DNA of 64,000 nucleotides from Verrucomicrobiota bacterium (GTDB taxonomy: Bacteria; Verrucomicrobiota; Verrucomicrobiia; Verrucomicrobiales; Verrucomicrobiaceae). Under the pieces are notes generated by a model, which made no database searches, was not told the DNA's origin, and worked only from the letters and a program-made list of their open reading frames with translations. The translations under genes were made by a program, and so were the position numbers. Below are positions 18,001 through 24,612 of this stretch, one piece after another. Positions within the stretch are counted from its first letter, which is position 1; every line of letters begins with the position of its first letter. The stretch spans positions 93,140 through 157,139 of the forward strand of contig JANYCZ010000079.1 of the NCBI GenBank assembly GCA_025360015.1, written 5' to 3'.

Positions 18001-19432
18001 CGGTGAAGGTACTGGCGGTGGCATTGTTGGCATTCCAGACGTCACCGTTGATGGTGACGGTGCCGCTGGAGTTGTTGGTGAGGGTGATGCCCCGGTAGTC
18101 ATTCGCGGCAGGGAGAAAGCTGGAGAAGGAGGTGTTGTAGCCGTTGCGCCCGTTGATGGTAATGTTGGCCACGTTCCCCCCAGCATCTCGGCTGAGCACA
18201 CCCGTGGTCACAGTCTGGTTTTGCTGGGAGGTGCCGATGCCCAAGCCGCCGGTGAGGGCGTGATCCACAAAAAGAGTACCCGTCGTGTTGTTGCGGACAC
18301 GCACGGTGCGCCCTGCAAAACCAGCGGCGGCGTCCGAGCGGATTTCCAAGGTACCGTTGTTCAAATCAATCTGGCCGGTGCCGACGTTCTGGCCGAGCGC
18401 GCTGCTGGTGGCGACACGCACGTTGCCATTATCAATGCGCAGGGCATCGGTGAAAGTATTGCCCGCATTCTGCAGCCAGAGCGTGGTGGTGATGATCTGG
18501 CCGACCTTGATGAAGCGGTCACTCAAATTTTCCGAGCCGGTCACGACGCCGCTGAGGGTCCAGTTGCCATTGCCCTGAAAAACATCGCCCACACCCGCCA
18601 CGCCGAGATCGACGCCGCCGGTGATCGTCGTGGTGCCGTGGGTGGCCCAGACGCGGTTCTCGATCACCCCAGTGGCACCGAGGGTCAACCCGCCGGCGAG
18701 GGTGTTGTAACCAATGCTGACGAGGCCACCGGTGTTATTGACCGCACCGGGTCCGCGCCCGGACACGCTGACTTCGCGGTTCAAGGTGATCCCCGCTCCC
18801 GAGGTGGTGCTGGAACCAGCGAGCACCAGGCTGCCACCGCTGAAGCCGGGATTACCGCTCTGCGCGACTCCGGTGACCGAGATCGCCGTGCTGCCGGTGC
18901 CGAGCTGGCCTGCTGATGTGACCACGAGGGCACCGCCTTTGACCGAGACATCGCCGCTGAAGGTGTTGGAACTGCTGCCGAGCTTAAGCGTGCCGTTGCC
19001 GGTCTTGGTCAGGCCAGACGTGCCTGCGATGGTAGAATTGATGGTGGCACGCTTGAAGGCTGCGACATTAATGAGCGGAGAGGTCGTTCCGGCAATGGCG
19101 GCCAAGGTCAGCGTGTTTCCGGTGATGACGTAACCATCGCTGCTAAAGATGAGACCGTCCGCTGTGATGGGCCCGCCCAAGGTGAGCGTTCCGGAAGGAG
19201 CCATGAAGGCAGCGATGTCTCCATTGGCCCAGTTCACAGAGTCAGACAGGCTGCTGTTCGTGGACCAGTTGGCTGTCCCGGTGTCCCACGGACCGCTGCC
19301 GCCTTGGTAATACAGGGTGGTGACTCCACGAACCTGACCGGTGCACAACGGAAAAAGCAAAGCCAAGAGGATGGCGACCGGACGCTTAAAATGACGACGC
19401 AAAGTGTCCAAGAGAACGCTGGATTTCTTCAT
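1..19432 (-). CDS. Giant secreted autotransporter-associated beta-strand repeat (PATR) protein, C-terminus outside window
   Basis: A single open frame runs from the ATG at 19432 (minus) to the left edge, about 6477 codons, without an in-frame stop; the last codons in the window (LDNGTNALNDRLGGLQS) are in the same frame as the start. The N-terminus begins MKKSSVLLDTLRRHFKRP and continues with a hydrophobic stretch ending LLFPLC, a Sec-type signal peptide. The mature part is rich in Gly, Ala, Thr, Ser, Asn, Leu and Val, has very few Cys, and is built from repeats of the type LTKxGxGTLxLxGxNTYTGxTxIxxGTLxL, the signature of PATR (TIGR02601/PF12951) proteins that fold as right-handed beta-helices on the cell surface. 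A PA14-like domain and other recurring modules lie within it (listed separately). The membrane anchor or beta-barrel would be at the missing C-terminus. No strong Shine-Dalgarno sequence precedes the ATG. Function is probably adhesion or surface coating, which is an inference. Confidence 0.9.
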   Translation of the reverse strand, partial: MKKSSVLLDTLRRHFKRPVAILLALLFPLCTGQVRGVTTLYYQGGSGPWDTGTANWSTNSSLSDSVNWANGDIAAFMAPSGTLTLGGPITADGLIFSSDGYVITGNTLTLAAIAGTTSPLINVAAFKRATINSTIAGTSGLTKTGNGTLKLGSSSNTFSGDVSVKGGALVVTSAGQLGTGSTAISVTGVAQSGNPGFSGGSLVLAGSSTTSGAGITLNREVSVSGRGPGAVNNTGGLVSIGYNTLAGGLTLGATGVIENRVWATHGTTTITGGVDLGVAGVGDVFQGNGNWTLSGVVTGSENLSDRFIKVGQIITTTLWLQNAGNTFTDALRIDNGNVRVATSSALGQNVGTGQIDLNNGTLEIRSDAAAGFAGRTVRVRNNTTGTLFVDHALTGGLGIGTSQQNQTVTTGVLSRDAGGNVANITINGRNGYNTSFSSFLPAANDYRGITLTNNSSGTVTINGDVWNANNATASTFTVAGNGETVITGSVVTTAVANVLTKSGTGTFFYGGTSGSYQGATNISSGTLSFSNVGGLAGTSQINIGNTTTTSGALTYTGGADTLTKNILLNTTTANAYINSSGTGALVLTGSILTTVNGLKTLVLGGTNTGANEIKSAIGDSTSATSLQKIGSGTWVLSGANTFNTIAGGSGLTISGGTLALQDTFSGSSRDVIANTTAIVFSVDSFTQAAGGIFAYRGAAGSASTETVGALTLTAGAGTVALTPGAGGTTALTFTSLGAVSAGSSLNLAAASGTVTVTGVATSTATTLPGNGHIYINGADFARSNGGVMVTPVYGTDAGFVIAGAALTAGNNNLASSSTSSGAMTISSLKILGSQTVAQTGLLTINVGANTSGGILQTGGSGTISGTGVTTGGTGDLVIRVDGSSDQLTLAAPITATTTGGLTKNGKGLLLLQGAQAYLGGATTINEGMIKLDTGSRLGGAAASNNNNLTIRQDGTLDVNGNSIGVGAFNGAGLVTNTGAAATFTIGNNNQVGVFTGLITGALGLTKTGSGTTMSLTGINTYTGVTTISGGTLVVNNLASIGFASAIGTGDNTSDLTNAASLVFAGGSLQYTGANAQIYQTTQTPSISINRLFTLAGNGTIDSSGSYGAPSLTHAANSASLIFSNTADVAFSGAIGTRSLTLTGDSIGDNEMRVHLIDNNTPSVGFNVLSLTKASTSLWILNPLTSNTYTGTTTVSGGALRVASSAAAVQGLSASSPLVLNGGVLETSGSFTRTLGAPVAGVGTTVQISGGASGFSAATTDRLVVTLGGGTLVWGSTNFNPSSLVLGSSTALGETEITNDINMQTTARTITVNNNGNTGTMVTAGILSGVLSGSASITKNGAGVLMLGDANTYTGNTILNNGNLIISSFGNATGTVSSSLGASGSIFNFSSGTNTVGVSYVGAGETASRPWSISSGASTQRIESSGSGALTLSGAFSNTSTGSIFLELRGSNTDLNTVSSNLSDNAANTFAFHLLKNDGGVWVLAGNNTYTGGTRSDGGLLGFASAAAMGTTTPAVVGGNNSVSGTTVTLASTAGLVPGMYISGNGIGFADTIVSITNGTQIVISTARIIPNNSTLYFGGLLSNNGGFFATDPAGLNITQSLLINPNASVTFSGANSITQSGTILGGSGNPWTITNAIDSTGVLTLSGAFNSLETAAVRSLAIRGTGATVISGNITDSTAAAFATNLDIRMSDNATVTFSGGTATTYTGFTLLGQGTLILNKNSGVAQFGASSQFQFDGGFLQAGLSLTGSDKITTQVALAGDQATIIGTNSIDLFGSGGIALINSGGNRFLRNELTGGALLTISGTVNLSEGNTGRTLTIRGAADTLISGIVANGGTGAGGLSYSGLGTLTLTNVNTATGALTVNRNTIVLSGAGASGGAWNLGTVTLNPIGVLTLDNRSGNTTGGVLSNRLSDTLAFTGQGGTLNIIGASSGTNETVGALTLNSVQTFITLTDNSGGVGNNLTFASVNFANSGSSLNLAGVPSLGTTNKVLFTAAPSGAAIVFNGVIPRIFLGGTDFAKYDTNNGVVPLASGDYNSGNNLNTAAATDTMDLTASSSLTAFRTVNALKLDGSGVSLGGSAGTRLTLTSGGILNTGGNNSLDVPSVTFTNTPIIQVQAGTTLTVNSTLFGALNFDKALPGTLVLNTPSFVTGTQNLLYGVVKLNGGLNTMFPGQLTNINDGATLDLNGNAQLLGQLSDPGVLPEAGGVITSNNGAGLVVASSGTSSLVATNINDGTGGTVAFAKAGSNTITLESVNTYSGATTLLGGTLQLQDDSTILKTSSISINAATLLLNNNSSLQRAVYDRVGDTTLITLRDGTLSYAGKVSDASTETFGGITSAQGANTITATVGGTGTAGALDSVDLTFASLTRNAGTTLNFTGTNLGQQGNSARIVFTSPLTTNASGALGAWAIANSTDYAAYNSGVGVGIVGQGGFTGYDGTFASGNITEIPTSANLVTTLAAGTTTTAMLKLSGAFNNDIAFTNGTDVLNLEQGGILRSNNNNATSFGTTAVRGIITSGASELVIYDNASGTSASAATATTAAGSNVITTVPSTVGLAPGMTITSANLPAGTYIVSVDSPTQITVSQNATAGTATNALVYGISNVIVNSVIQGGGTTLVKSGGGSLNLSANNTYTGGTTVVQGTINLIGTGVVIPAGGVILGGATMTLMTNAGQMDPSNAITLRRSSTLTLVGNNTLNSLIFDNSGGITAPTVTIGAGNTLTLTNLAPVTVTTNNAATTPIISAGTLALGAGVNTFSIGDINIDGATYTNIQASLNITSVITGTGTSIIKSGNGLLQLSAQNTFDGGMSVQGGGIILSTSSTSTIPNTLVSGPLGTGAVSFAAGTSLLTDNSSRTVANAMSFAGNPIFNNTGVSLVTLTLNGALNFATQTTTGLVVNIPTPYLNVVLGGPIASIGTITSIGGTGVNTISKTGPGNITGLNLTGISSTASLNIGALNNTPTFSILHDGDGTGSLQTINLGAITWEPAVTGTALSLTIGRAGAGLYYPLAVNKTIAPAALISSQLGNGINLTNNNNYGLLLADNIAFNTVSANQGPTFTVSGASTSLQLDGLTLSGVLSGGPTGAAAVVLTKAGAGVLELTNAGNTFGGGGSIIDITAGLVAASSDGALGNSANIIRLSGNNLGYGFRATGTFATSHVFSLNSAASEIEVTQGNTLTLNSAFTFASANNALRKYDLGALVLTQPETGWNGVMLIQQGVLRISDGAQLGNASSTTSATATTAAVSTSVLTPAGGTAGYGVGQTVFGAGIVADTTITAITATTITLSANITAANPTITTSAGGIVLANVGAALELTGGVTVADGVFVNASANATSAGVNAGGAIRSTSGTNTVSGAITIATVLAADNSRSVTLTADGGAVLNITGGVVGQLGTSAKTSWVGLGGAGTINIKTTSFSSTGTTGIYQLNKFGTGILNIQVADAFTGRDVIVKQGVLSLNGAGSFNTLGTGQGTLRTIYVNDFATLTLDNSGVIGNNVNNRLGNAALNFQGSDFRLIGNDNTNTTETTTGTMTINAGALVFTLDAGAGGQLNFTTAAVTRNAGSTLLIRADGFGSAAGANVATIQGSTATYAFTGELGATGTTSKSILPWAFGNNVSLNGDALGFVTADSVATGANAGTNLLRLLSASEQVTGITAPVTLNAFENLNVSTAISGATSPNILNAWQVNSLQLSSGGSLDVGNHVRAFTIESGGLLALAGSAGISGNGYLTTLSNRELIIYNVADLNLGIAIAGTSGGLTKSGSGMLTLSAGNAFSGTVTVNDGTLKLGGGDQTLLPNQQLQLLGGNLDLNGTVQNFNTLIAQTGTLAVNDLYAPNTAGTVINTSASQATIGLTTSNVSFRGAIGNNNAAQSNIAVVRSQAAGSTQDWNLYSDNTYTGPTLLNGGRTQLFDGGKLSGTSSIEISNATLSINGSNTNTELVSLTDRINDAASITLNGAMLQWRNRAALYTTEKLGAVSIGYASSIVDFSEPGTSVNQSDITFASLAQAAGQHGTVRFLNMDGNISNLQRLFISNLNGVATTNIGDGLTNNIIGGWATFEREFATYTPGEGVAGLTNNGYAGYSPNTIFAGTATDNIRILLPVTGSTTTLTADTTLYTLNLQASTSASGNSVLDLGGKTLTLASGGLILSPISTAASANSINLINGSLTAGTTVGAADLYLHALSWLNNQADNTGNADVTVSANIINNVAGGVVTLVIDANNGRGTLAATNDVFITGNNTYTGGTFVNSGRVVLNTTGANGTTLTAIGTGDLTIAGGYSSNPGIFSDRNTRVVLGAGSQIKNTATVTIMGGATLDLNGFNQIVGGIVFNNNGGDTPTITTGTNGNLILGGNVHASGQNLGSVSTITTAGTGVINLGGSTRTFTVDPVQWNSENLNYLLPNLNVAGIMTGTAGEGIIKSGNGLLQLSAQNTFTGGVNLTAGGLAIGASTNVTARDAVTGVASAFTTGPLGSGVLTIGAGTFLTSTASNTLNNDYITGGSFSLKGVQSLTLNGATTLPTGSTTITVDTILTSLTLNGIISGADNTSALIKAGQGTLVLGNNNTFQGGITLNGGNLVMSGLNGGNASPIPGGTALINSSASLLTLLNNGGGNGTVISYSNDITLAGAISGAGLNFGSNGANTNNIVEVANLNIASGQTLDVTGANGYQLRLLNVNTTGATAARLNPALGTIIYVFNYGSVKPVNVGLGTVIFPEVPVINTTTALANGSALTGLNPVVPQAATLSSLPGDYASGGLSGSYYQFATTASISSALASGAGASGSIGLVGLGDMGGLNHPIGVTSTNFNGGISVQSGYLQIVSGGSYTFRTAADDSSILYIDGKAVIANATGGAAESASGTTVFLAAGYHSIVFKQQNASGTTNSGGFHVLYSGPDTANDQGANATVGGFQAIPTSRLFTANTNLATPVNHYLTSGQLTGGWNLAGSDRATVDTLGSVLNSSIDTLSIGNGTAAAPTILNIVSGTGGSIGTGWFGVTGTTTVGSNTILNVGLTSTSAAGMLYLIGGVSDSGNGFVKTGSGSLIMGSSSSFTGALTVQAGTLVVAGATALTSGTTTIAGSSATVTSGITTGLTTVTMASTSGRSVGELVIGAGIPQGAFITRIVNSSTVEISDAATATTASLSTVYATGATLDLNGITGITGNIVLNGAGQVNPLTGTATSLITAGSANATAGMLGGGNAALWNSSSNAASVSGSITINTNNVQIGGEGDISLDGTVTASASNPLTKIGANTLTLSGNNLTTLLGAIAVNSGTLRLGSNNALGATSAGTTVASGAVLELNGFSTAEPLTVSGTGLSNLGLGVNSLGALINSSATTSILSGSLALGAASSIGSSDFNNLSGVGAGNIQIDGLISGNFTLTKVGSDTLIITNGGNTYDATTINQGTIIVRGSGHLGDAGTVTINGSGYNSGVFASQLILDNVATASSTRLGTLPVVLAGGALEIDGNSTTAVNEALASNQSIAINNLYNLITLVNNGANARITTAGTGTLTHASNGTVLIRGTNLGSAAPGTANTNLILATAPTFTGQAVTTGKNMRILSWVIADPSATGDGTGANASFATYDATNGIRPLNLTTEMDTTFTANNNIRLTSALNSGANATVYTNTLVNSLTFESGGGLTINALRNVTVDSGGILAKTSALISGTGSITATTANNLTIFTMGSSTLLEVDVSIGGLYGVPSTGGLSKSGPGTLMLNAQNNYIGETRLNLGTLQLGSAAPVDNAIFYRFTEAPAPNATAVTLRADNFVSQEGSVFDLHGHNQTVGSLASTLTQPGGGGIITNQAAGLMNFQTVMTNSFTFAGSINDNLNFIRSGGSTLTLTDNSNYAGTTLIMGGLTVLQDQGRLSGGGTITINRAVLRWDDSATQALGDRLSSSTSAANANSSNIILNGGALYYISRAGTNGVATFGDLTLASNASFIQANIGNGGVGTATMSFGSLIRQGTASVTFATSTGGVGDNPFITFATAPTLTNGIIGAWATVITTVPGSAAAFATYDPASGVRPLAAFMQTSSFATSTATDNLLVRASTVVPSGGAAVNTLTWNGLAAAQSITFVNANDVLRLTAGGLLGGTENFGKTIGTTLLPGVITTGAPQLYLNNAENALVVNSVITGSFDLVLTGMGRADLAPEITLANANTYVGTTYVNGVILNLSNATGTGNAVTGNLVISGSTSTITDSAAIAASRVINRGFSNQIADTATVTVNGGGMWALNGYNETVANLAFTNDGGSNGNEGARVETGTGLLTLTGNITASNLQQLSVIPLLTGNVNMAGSHTITVDTVAGSTVSGNSQIGLTLDTNFVGGTTNLQKLGTGVLALGGQGNATTSINLDVQAGTVVVTGTTAYSRMAISLAAGTTLDTRGQSNLALGSVSGSGTIRNFNPSVGGTLLLGLDNANAVFDGTFMSDFTAGLLNVTKGGSGSWTLTADNSGQLIGNLAVNGGSVILSGAMAKSGFINVLVDEGGTLTLDNGTNALNDRLGGLQSIAS
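4805..5221 (-). other. PA14-like domain inside the giant PATR protein
   Basis: Residues about 4738-4876 of the giant protein depart from the PATR pattern. They read GLSGSYYQF, then a 60-residue stretch ending in SGGSYTFRTAADDSSILYID, then GTTVFLAAGYHSIVFKQQ and FHVLYSGPD. The order (Tyr at the start, YTF..ADD.S.LYIDG, AGYH.I.F, and a closing strand) is the PA14/GLEYA beta-barrel signature. PA14 domains often bind carbohydrate, so this may be a glycan-binding module carried on the beta-helix. The assignment is by motif only. Confidence 0.65.
5942..6240 (-). repeat. Diverged internal duplication of the giant gene, unit A
   Basis: This segment encodes the string IIKSGNGLLQLSAQNTF, which is identical over 17 residues in unit B at 10797-11090. 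Both continue with a GPLG(S/T)G block at about the same spacing and end in SLTLNGA or TLTLNGA. The two units lie about 4.9 kb apart in the same frame. Confidence 0.6.
9555..9710 (-). repeat. Recurring 'GM-I-G-GI-T-I-S' module, copy 3 (diverged), in the giant protein
   Basis: The frame reads GYGVGQTVFGAGIVADTTIT followed by AITATTITLSANITAANP. It keeps the G-V-G-GI-TTIT-I-TLSANIT order but has lost the GM dipeptide. Confidence 0.4.
10797..11090 (-). repeat. Diverged internal duplication of the giant gene, unit B
   Basis: This segment is the partner of the unit at 5942-6240. It carries the same 17-residue string and the same downstream order (GPLGTG, then TLTLNGA), while the residues between them have diverged. 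Confidence 0.6.
11655..11822 (-). repeat. Recurring 'GM-I-G-GI-T-I-S' module, copy 2, in the giant protein
   Basis: The frame reads NVITTVPSTVGLAPGMTITS, then LPAGTYIVSVDSPTQITVSQ. It matches copy 1 in the order GLxPGMxI, GTxIVS, TQIxxS. Confidence 0.55.
14728..14882 (-). repeat. Recurring 'GM-I-G-GI-T-I-S' module, copy 1, in the giant protein
   Basis: The frame reads VTLASTAGLVPGMYISGNG followed by IGFADTIVSITNGTQIVIS. This roughly 50-residue module differs from PATR units and recurs at two other places in the same protein (11655-11822 and 9555-9710). Confidence 0.55.
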
Positions 19433-19760
19433 CTGATGGTTGGATAGTCTGAGGGGCTGCGGGAAATGGTTCAGAGCGCGCGTCACGCAGGGTCGGGGAA
19501 CTGCGTGTTAGCGGCTGAATTGATCGCCTATGATGTCCTAACTCCCTCATTCAGAGCTATTGGTGAATGGCTTGTTGTTGCGTAAGCGGAGCCGGAGCTG
19601 AGACCGCTGATTCCCTTTACCAAAGATAAAGGCAGGCTCTGCCCATGCGTCTTGAAAGCTTGGAAGGCGTTAAAGGGAACTTGCGTTTTGACCTCTTTAT
19701 TTGAGGCACCTGGCCGCATCACCAGTTGCGGGCGCGCGTGCGCTCAACACCTTCGCTGGA
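19433..19760. other. Divergent intergenic region between the giant gene and dnaG
   Basis: This 328-bp gap must hold the promoters of both the giant PATR gene (minus) and dnaG-rpoD (plus). I see a small inverted repeat (CCTTTA-N7-TAAAGG, 19614-19632) but no convincing -35/-10 pair. A 64-codon minus ORF at 19528-19722 looks like chance. Confidence 0.5.
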
Positions 19761-21590
19761 ATGTCGCGCATCCCGGAAGAAACCATCCAGCAAGTGATTG
19801 CCGCCACGGATATCGTGGCGCTGGTGGGGCGCTCCGTGAAGCTCCGGAAGGCGGGCACAAACTTCGTCGGCCTGTGTCCGTTTCACAACGAAAAGAGCCC
19901 TTCCTTCAACGTCAGCCCCTCACGTAGCACCTACCACTGCTTCGGTTGTGGTGCAGGTGGCACCGCCATCCGCTTTGTCATGGAGCATGACAGCTTGTCA
20001 TTTGTGGAGGCGGTCAAACGCCTGGCCGATGCAGCAGGCATCCGCATCGAGGAGGAAGTCTGGGACGCTAACGCGGAGGCGGAAGCCAAGCACCGCAGCC
20101 TGCTCCTGCGCGCGCATCGTGAAATTTCAGAATGGTTCCACCAGCTGCTGATGAAGCACAAAATCGCTGCGCCTGCACGCGACTACCTCAAGTCACGCGG
20201 CATCGGGGCCGAGGTGGCGAAGAACTGGCAGATGGGCTACGCCCCGCCCAGCGGCGCTTTTTTTCGCGAATGGGCTGCGCAGGCCAAAATCCCCGAGAGT
20301 GTGCTGGTCGAGGCGGGCCTCTTTGTTCAGAGCGATGAAGAATCCGGCCGTCGCGGCACCTACCCGCGTTTCCGCGACCGGCTCATGTTCCCCATCCGCA
20401 ACGATCATGGGGATGTGATTGCCTTCAGCGGTCGTGTTCTCGATCCCGAGGCAAAAACCGCCAAGTATCTGAATTCCCCCGAAACCTCACTCTTCAGCAA
20501 GAGCAAGGTACTCTTCGGCTTTGACCGCTCGAAGCGAGCCATCTCGAAAGCTGGCGAGGCCATCGTCTGCGAAGGCCAGATCGACATGATAATGGTCTAT
20601 GAGGCGGGCTTTCAAAATGTGGTGGCGGGCCAAGGCACCGCCTTCACGGAACTGCACGCCAAGCTGCTCAAACGTGTGTGCAACGAAATCGTGCTCTGCT
20701 ACGACTCCGACAATGCGGGCTACAAGGCGGCTGAGCGCGCCTTCCAAATCCTCTCGCCCATCGGTCTGACCGTGAAGGTGGCCTCACTGCCTCAGGGGGA
20801 AGACCCGGACTCGCTGCTGCGGAAGCAAGGCCCTGAGGCGCTGCAAGAGGTGCTTGGCAATGCCACTGACTTTTTGGAATACCAAATTCGCCGCCTGCGG
20901 GCCAGCGCCAAATCTGACAGCATGGTGGAGCGCGTGCGCATGGCGGAGCAGGTGGCGGCTGCCATCAGCATCTTCACCGGCGTGGCGCAGCGCATCACCG
21001 CCGTGAACAAAGTGGCCAAGCTGCTCGAAATTTCCGAGGAACAGCTCAACGCGATGGTCAAACGAGCCGGCAAAGAGATCAAAGGCGGCCAGGGAGCGCC
21101 GCAGGCAGCCGTCAACGTCGTCGATGAGGCAAAGAAACTGCTCAACTCTCAGCACAAGACCGCCATGTCGCTCTGCCAGATGGCGCTGACGGACGCCGAA
21201 GTGATGTACTGGCTGCGGGAAGCCGACTGCGAAGACCTCTTGCGCGAGGTGCCAGGCACGGAGATGCTCGCCCTGCTGGTGCACAGCCGCCACGATCCTC
21301 TGGAGGAATCCTCGCAGCTTGCCTTCATGGCCGGACTGGAACGGCACCAGGAGGCGGCCTTTGCCCAGCTCCAGGCGCGCCCCCGTCTGCCCGGCGGACT
21401 TGCAGATGCAAAAGGTGCCTTGTACACCCTGGAACTTGTGCGGATGCAGAATCTCATTCAGAGCATTGAGTCCAAATTACGCCAGCGGGACCTTCCGGCG
21501 GAGGAGGTCGAACGCCTGCAGCAGCAGCAGATAGAACTCATTGCGATGCGCAAAGAATGCCTTGACCGTACGAAACCCACCCCCGAATAG
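19761..21590 (+). CDS. dnaG: DNA primase DnaG
   Basis: The 609-residue product is the bacterial replicative primase, which lays down RNA primers for the replisome. The N-terminus holds the CHC2 zinc ribbon with C39, H42, C60 and C63 (LCPFHNEKSPSF and YHCFGCGAGG). The TOPRIM catalytic core follows, with IVCEGQID near residue 268 and LCYDSDNAG near residue 313. The C-terminal third is helical and would contact the DnaB helicase. I chose the ATG at 19761 because MSRIPEETIQQVI is where the family starts; an upstream in-frame TTG at 19701 would add 20 unrelated residues. No clear Shine-Dalgarno sequence is seen. It is followed after 46 bp by rpoD, the macromolecular-synthesis arrangement without rpsU. 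Confidence 0.95.
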   Translation: MSRIPEETIQQVIAATDIVALVGRSVKLRKAGTNFVGLCPFHNEKSPSFNVSPSRSTYHCFGCGAGGTAIRFVMEHDSLSFVEAVKRLADAAGIRIEEEVWDANAEAEAKHRSLLLRAHREISEWFHQLLMKHKIAAPARDYLKSRGIGAEVAKNWQMGYAPPSGAFFREWAAQAKIPESVLVEAGLFVQSDEESGRRGTYPRFRDRLMFPIRNDHGDVIAFSGRVLDPEAKTAKYLNSPETSLFSKSKVLFGFDRSKRAISKAGEAIVCEGQIDMIMVYEAGFQNVVAGQGTAFTELHAKLLKRVCNEIVLCYDSDNAGYKAAERAFQILSPIGLTVKVASLPQGEDPDSLLRKQGPEALQEVLGNATDFLEYQIRRLRASAKSDSMVERVRMAEQVAAAISIFTGVAQRITAVNKVAKLLEISEEQLNAMVKRAGKEIKGGQGAPQAAVNVVDEAKKLLNSQHKTAMSLCQMALTDAEVMYWLREADCEDLLREVPGTEMLALLVHSRHDPLEESSQLAFMAGLERHQEAAFAQLQARPRLPGGLADAKGALYTLELVRMQNLIQSIESKLRQRDLPAEEVERLQQQQIELIAMRKECLDRTKPTPE

Positions 21591-21636
21591 TTTCTCCCCC
21601 TGACTGACGCAGGTCGCGGACCCCCAATGAGGTAGT

Positions 21637-23496
<1,860 letters not shown>

Positions 23497-23847
23497 TCAC
23501 CAGCACGCGCCCACATCGCGTCTGCCCTCGACGCTGCGCAGGTACAGGTAGCCTTCGACCTGCTGCCTGGCAAAGTCGTCTTCGAGCTGCACTTTGACGC
23601 GTTCATATTCACCGCCCTCCGTGTCCTCCAGCACATCCAGCCGCGCGAGACCGACTTCGTCCACGCTCCAGACTTCGCCTTGGATAGACAGGCCCTCTGC
23701 TGCACGAGTCATACCGGGGTAGCCGCCGAGATCGAACATGCGATACAATGGTGCCGTGCGTGCTTCTGCTATAAATTGCTGTGGCTCGATCCAGGCGTGA
23801 TTTTCGCCGTCGCGTTTCAGCGTACCGTAAACGAACACCAAGGTCAT
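23497..23847 (-). CDS. Gamma-glutamylcyclotransferase-like (AIG2/GGCT) family protein
   Basis: The 116-residue protein begins MTLVFVYGTLKRDGENHAWI, with the YGTLK phosphate/substrate loop typical of the GGCT/AIG2 fold. GYPGM, the E in QGEVWSV and the LDxLED stretch also fit. Family members act on gamma-glutamyl amines or peptides, but substrates vary, so none is assigned. Its ATG overlaps the stop of the upstream lplA-like gene by 4 bp (ATGA), which implies translational coupling. Its stop is directly adjacent to the rpoD stop on the other strand. Confidence 0.8.
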   Translation of the reverse strand: MTLVFVYGTLKRDGENHAWIEPQQFIAEARTAPLYRMFDLGGYPGMTRAAEGLSIQGEVWSVDEVGLARLDVLEDTEGGEYERVKVQLEDDFARQQVEGYLYLRSVEGRRDVGACW

Positions 23848-24584
23848 GGCAGTTCATCCTCGCGGTCATTGAGCCAGGAGCTCAGACTGTAGCGCTTTTG
23901 AGTCAGTTCATTTGCACGTTCGATCATCGCAGGTGTCATCTCCTGTTTCACCAGCACGTTTGCGGCCAGTTGCGCCGCCCAGCGCGGCCAGAAGCCATCG
24001 GTCAGCTGTACCTGCTGAACGCTGCCTTGATGCAGCAGCCCCAGCTTGCCGCGCCGCTGCCCTGCCCCGGCCACTTTCACCTGGTCGCGCACCACATCGT
24101 GCATGGCCGGAGCGACGAAGCAGAACGGATTTTCGATCAAATCCTCCGGCCCGGCGAGGCGGCTGCCATCTTCCAGAGCCCTGGCCAGTGATTCATGAAT
24201 CAAGCGGTAGCTGTCCAGTGGGTTGGTTTGGGACCAGGGATGTACAGCAGGCACGATCAACGAGTACGTGAAGTCATTGTCATGCAGCACCACGCCGCCA
24301 CCAGTCCAGCGGCGCACGATGGGCCACTGCGGCAGTGAGCCCGCGAGCTTGGTCAGATTTTGCGCATAGCCGATCGTTGCTGTGGGTTCTTTCCAGCGAT
24401 AGACGCGCAGCACCGGGAGTTCGCTTTGCTCCAGCCAGGCCTGATCGGCGGCCATGTTCCACGGACCGTCATGCGGCGGCGGGTCGAGGTGCAGGATGAG
24501 TTGGTCGAAGAGAGGCGTTGCTGAATCCACCCGCGCAACATGCCGCAAGTTTCCAGGCTTGCAGCCGGGATGTTTCTTTGACAT
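23844..24584 (-). CDS. Lipoate-protein ligase A family (LplA/BPL fold) protein
   Basis: The product is about 246 residues in the biotin/lipoate ligase fold. Diagnostic pieces are WNMAADQAWLE near the N-terminus, IVRRWTGGGVVLH (the RRxxGGGxVxH lipoyl-AMP loop) and DQVKVAGAGQRRG (the KxxGxAQ lysine that contacts lipoyl-AMP). The family either ligates lipoate or transfers octanoate onto lipoyl domains of 2-oxoacid dehydrogenases; which one applies cannot be read here. I place the start at the ATG at 24584. A GTG at 24623 would overlap the divergent gene starting at 24613. Only about 28 bp separate the two divergent starts. It is coupled to the GGCT-like gene downstream. Confidence 0.8.
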   Translation of the reverse strand: MSKKHPGCKPGNLRHVARVDSATPLFDQLILHLDPPPHDGPWNMAADQAWLEQSELPVLRVYRWKEPTATIGYAQNLTKLAGSLPQWPIVRRWTGGGVVLHDNDFTYSLIVPAVHPWSQTNPLDSYRLIHESLARALEDGSRLAGPEDLIENPFCFVAPAMHDVVRDQVKVAGAGQRRGKLGLLHQGSVQQVQLTDGFWPRWAAQLAANVLVKQEMTPAMIERANELTQKRYSLSSWLNDREDELP

Positions 24585-24612
24585 CCGCCGTCCTATTTCC
24601 AGAGTCCGCCGT

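Noticed and set aside
533..18916. Long plus-strand ORFs (up to 489 codons) between 0.5 and 18.9 kb
   Set aside because: They lie antisense to the giant PATR gene, have low-complexity Gly/Ala/Arg/Asp compositions without domains, and arise from its biased codons.
19528..19722. A 64-codon minus ORF in front of dnaG
   Set aside because: It has no recognisable domain or ribosome-binding site and covers the divergent promoter region.
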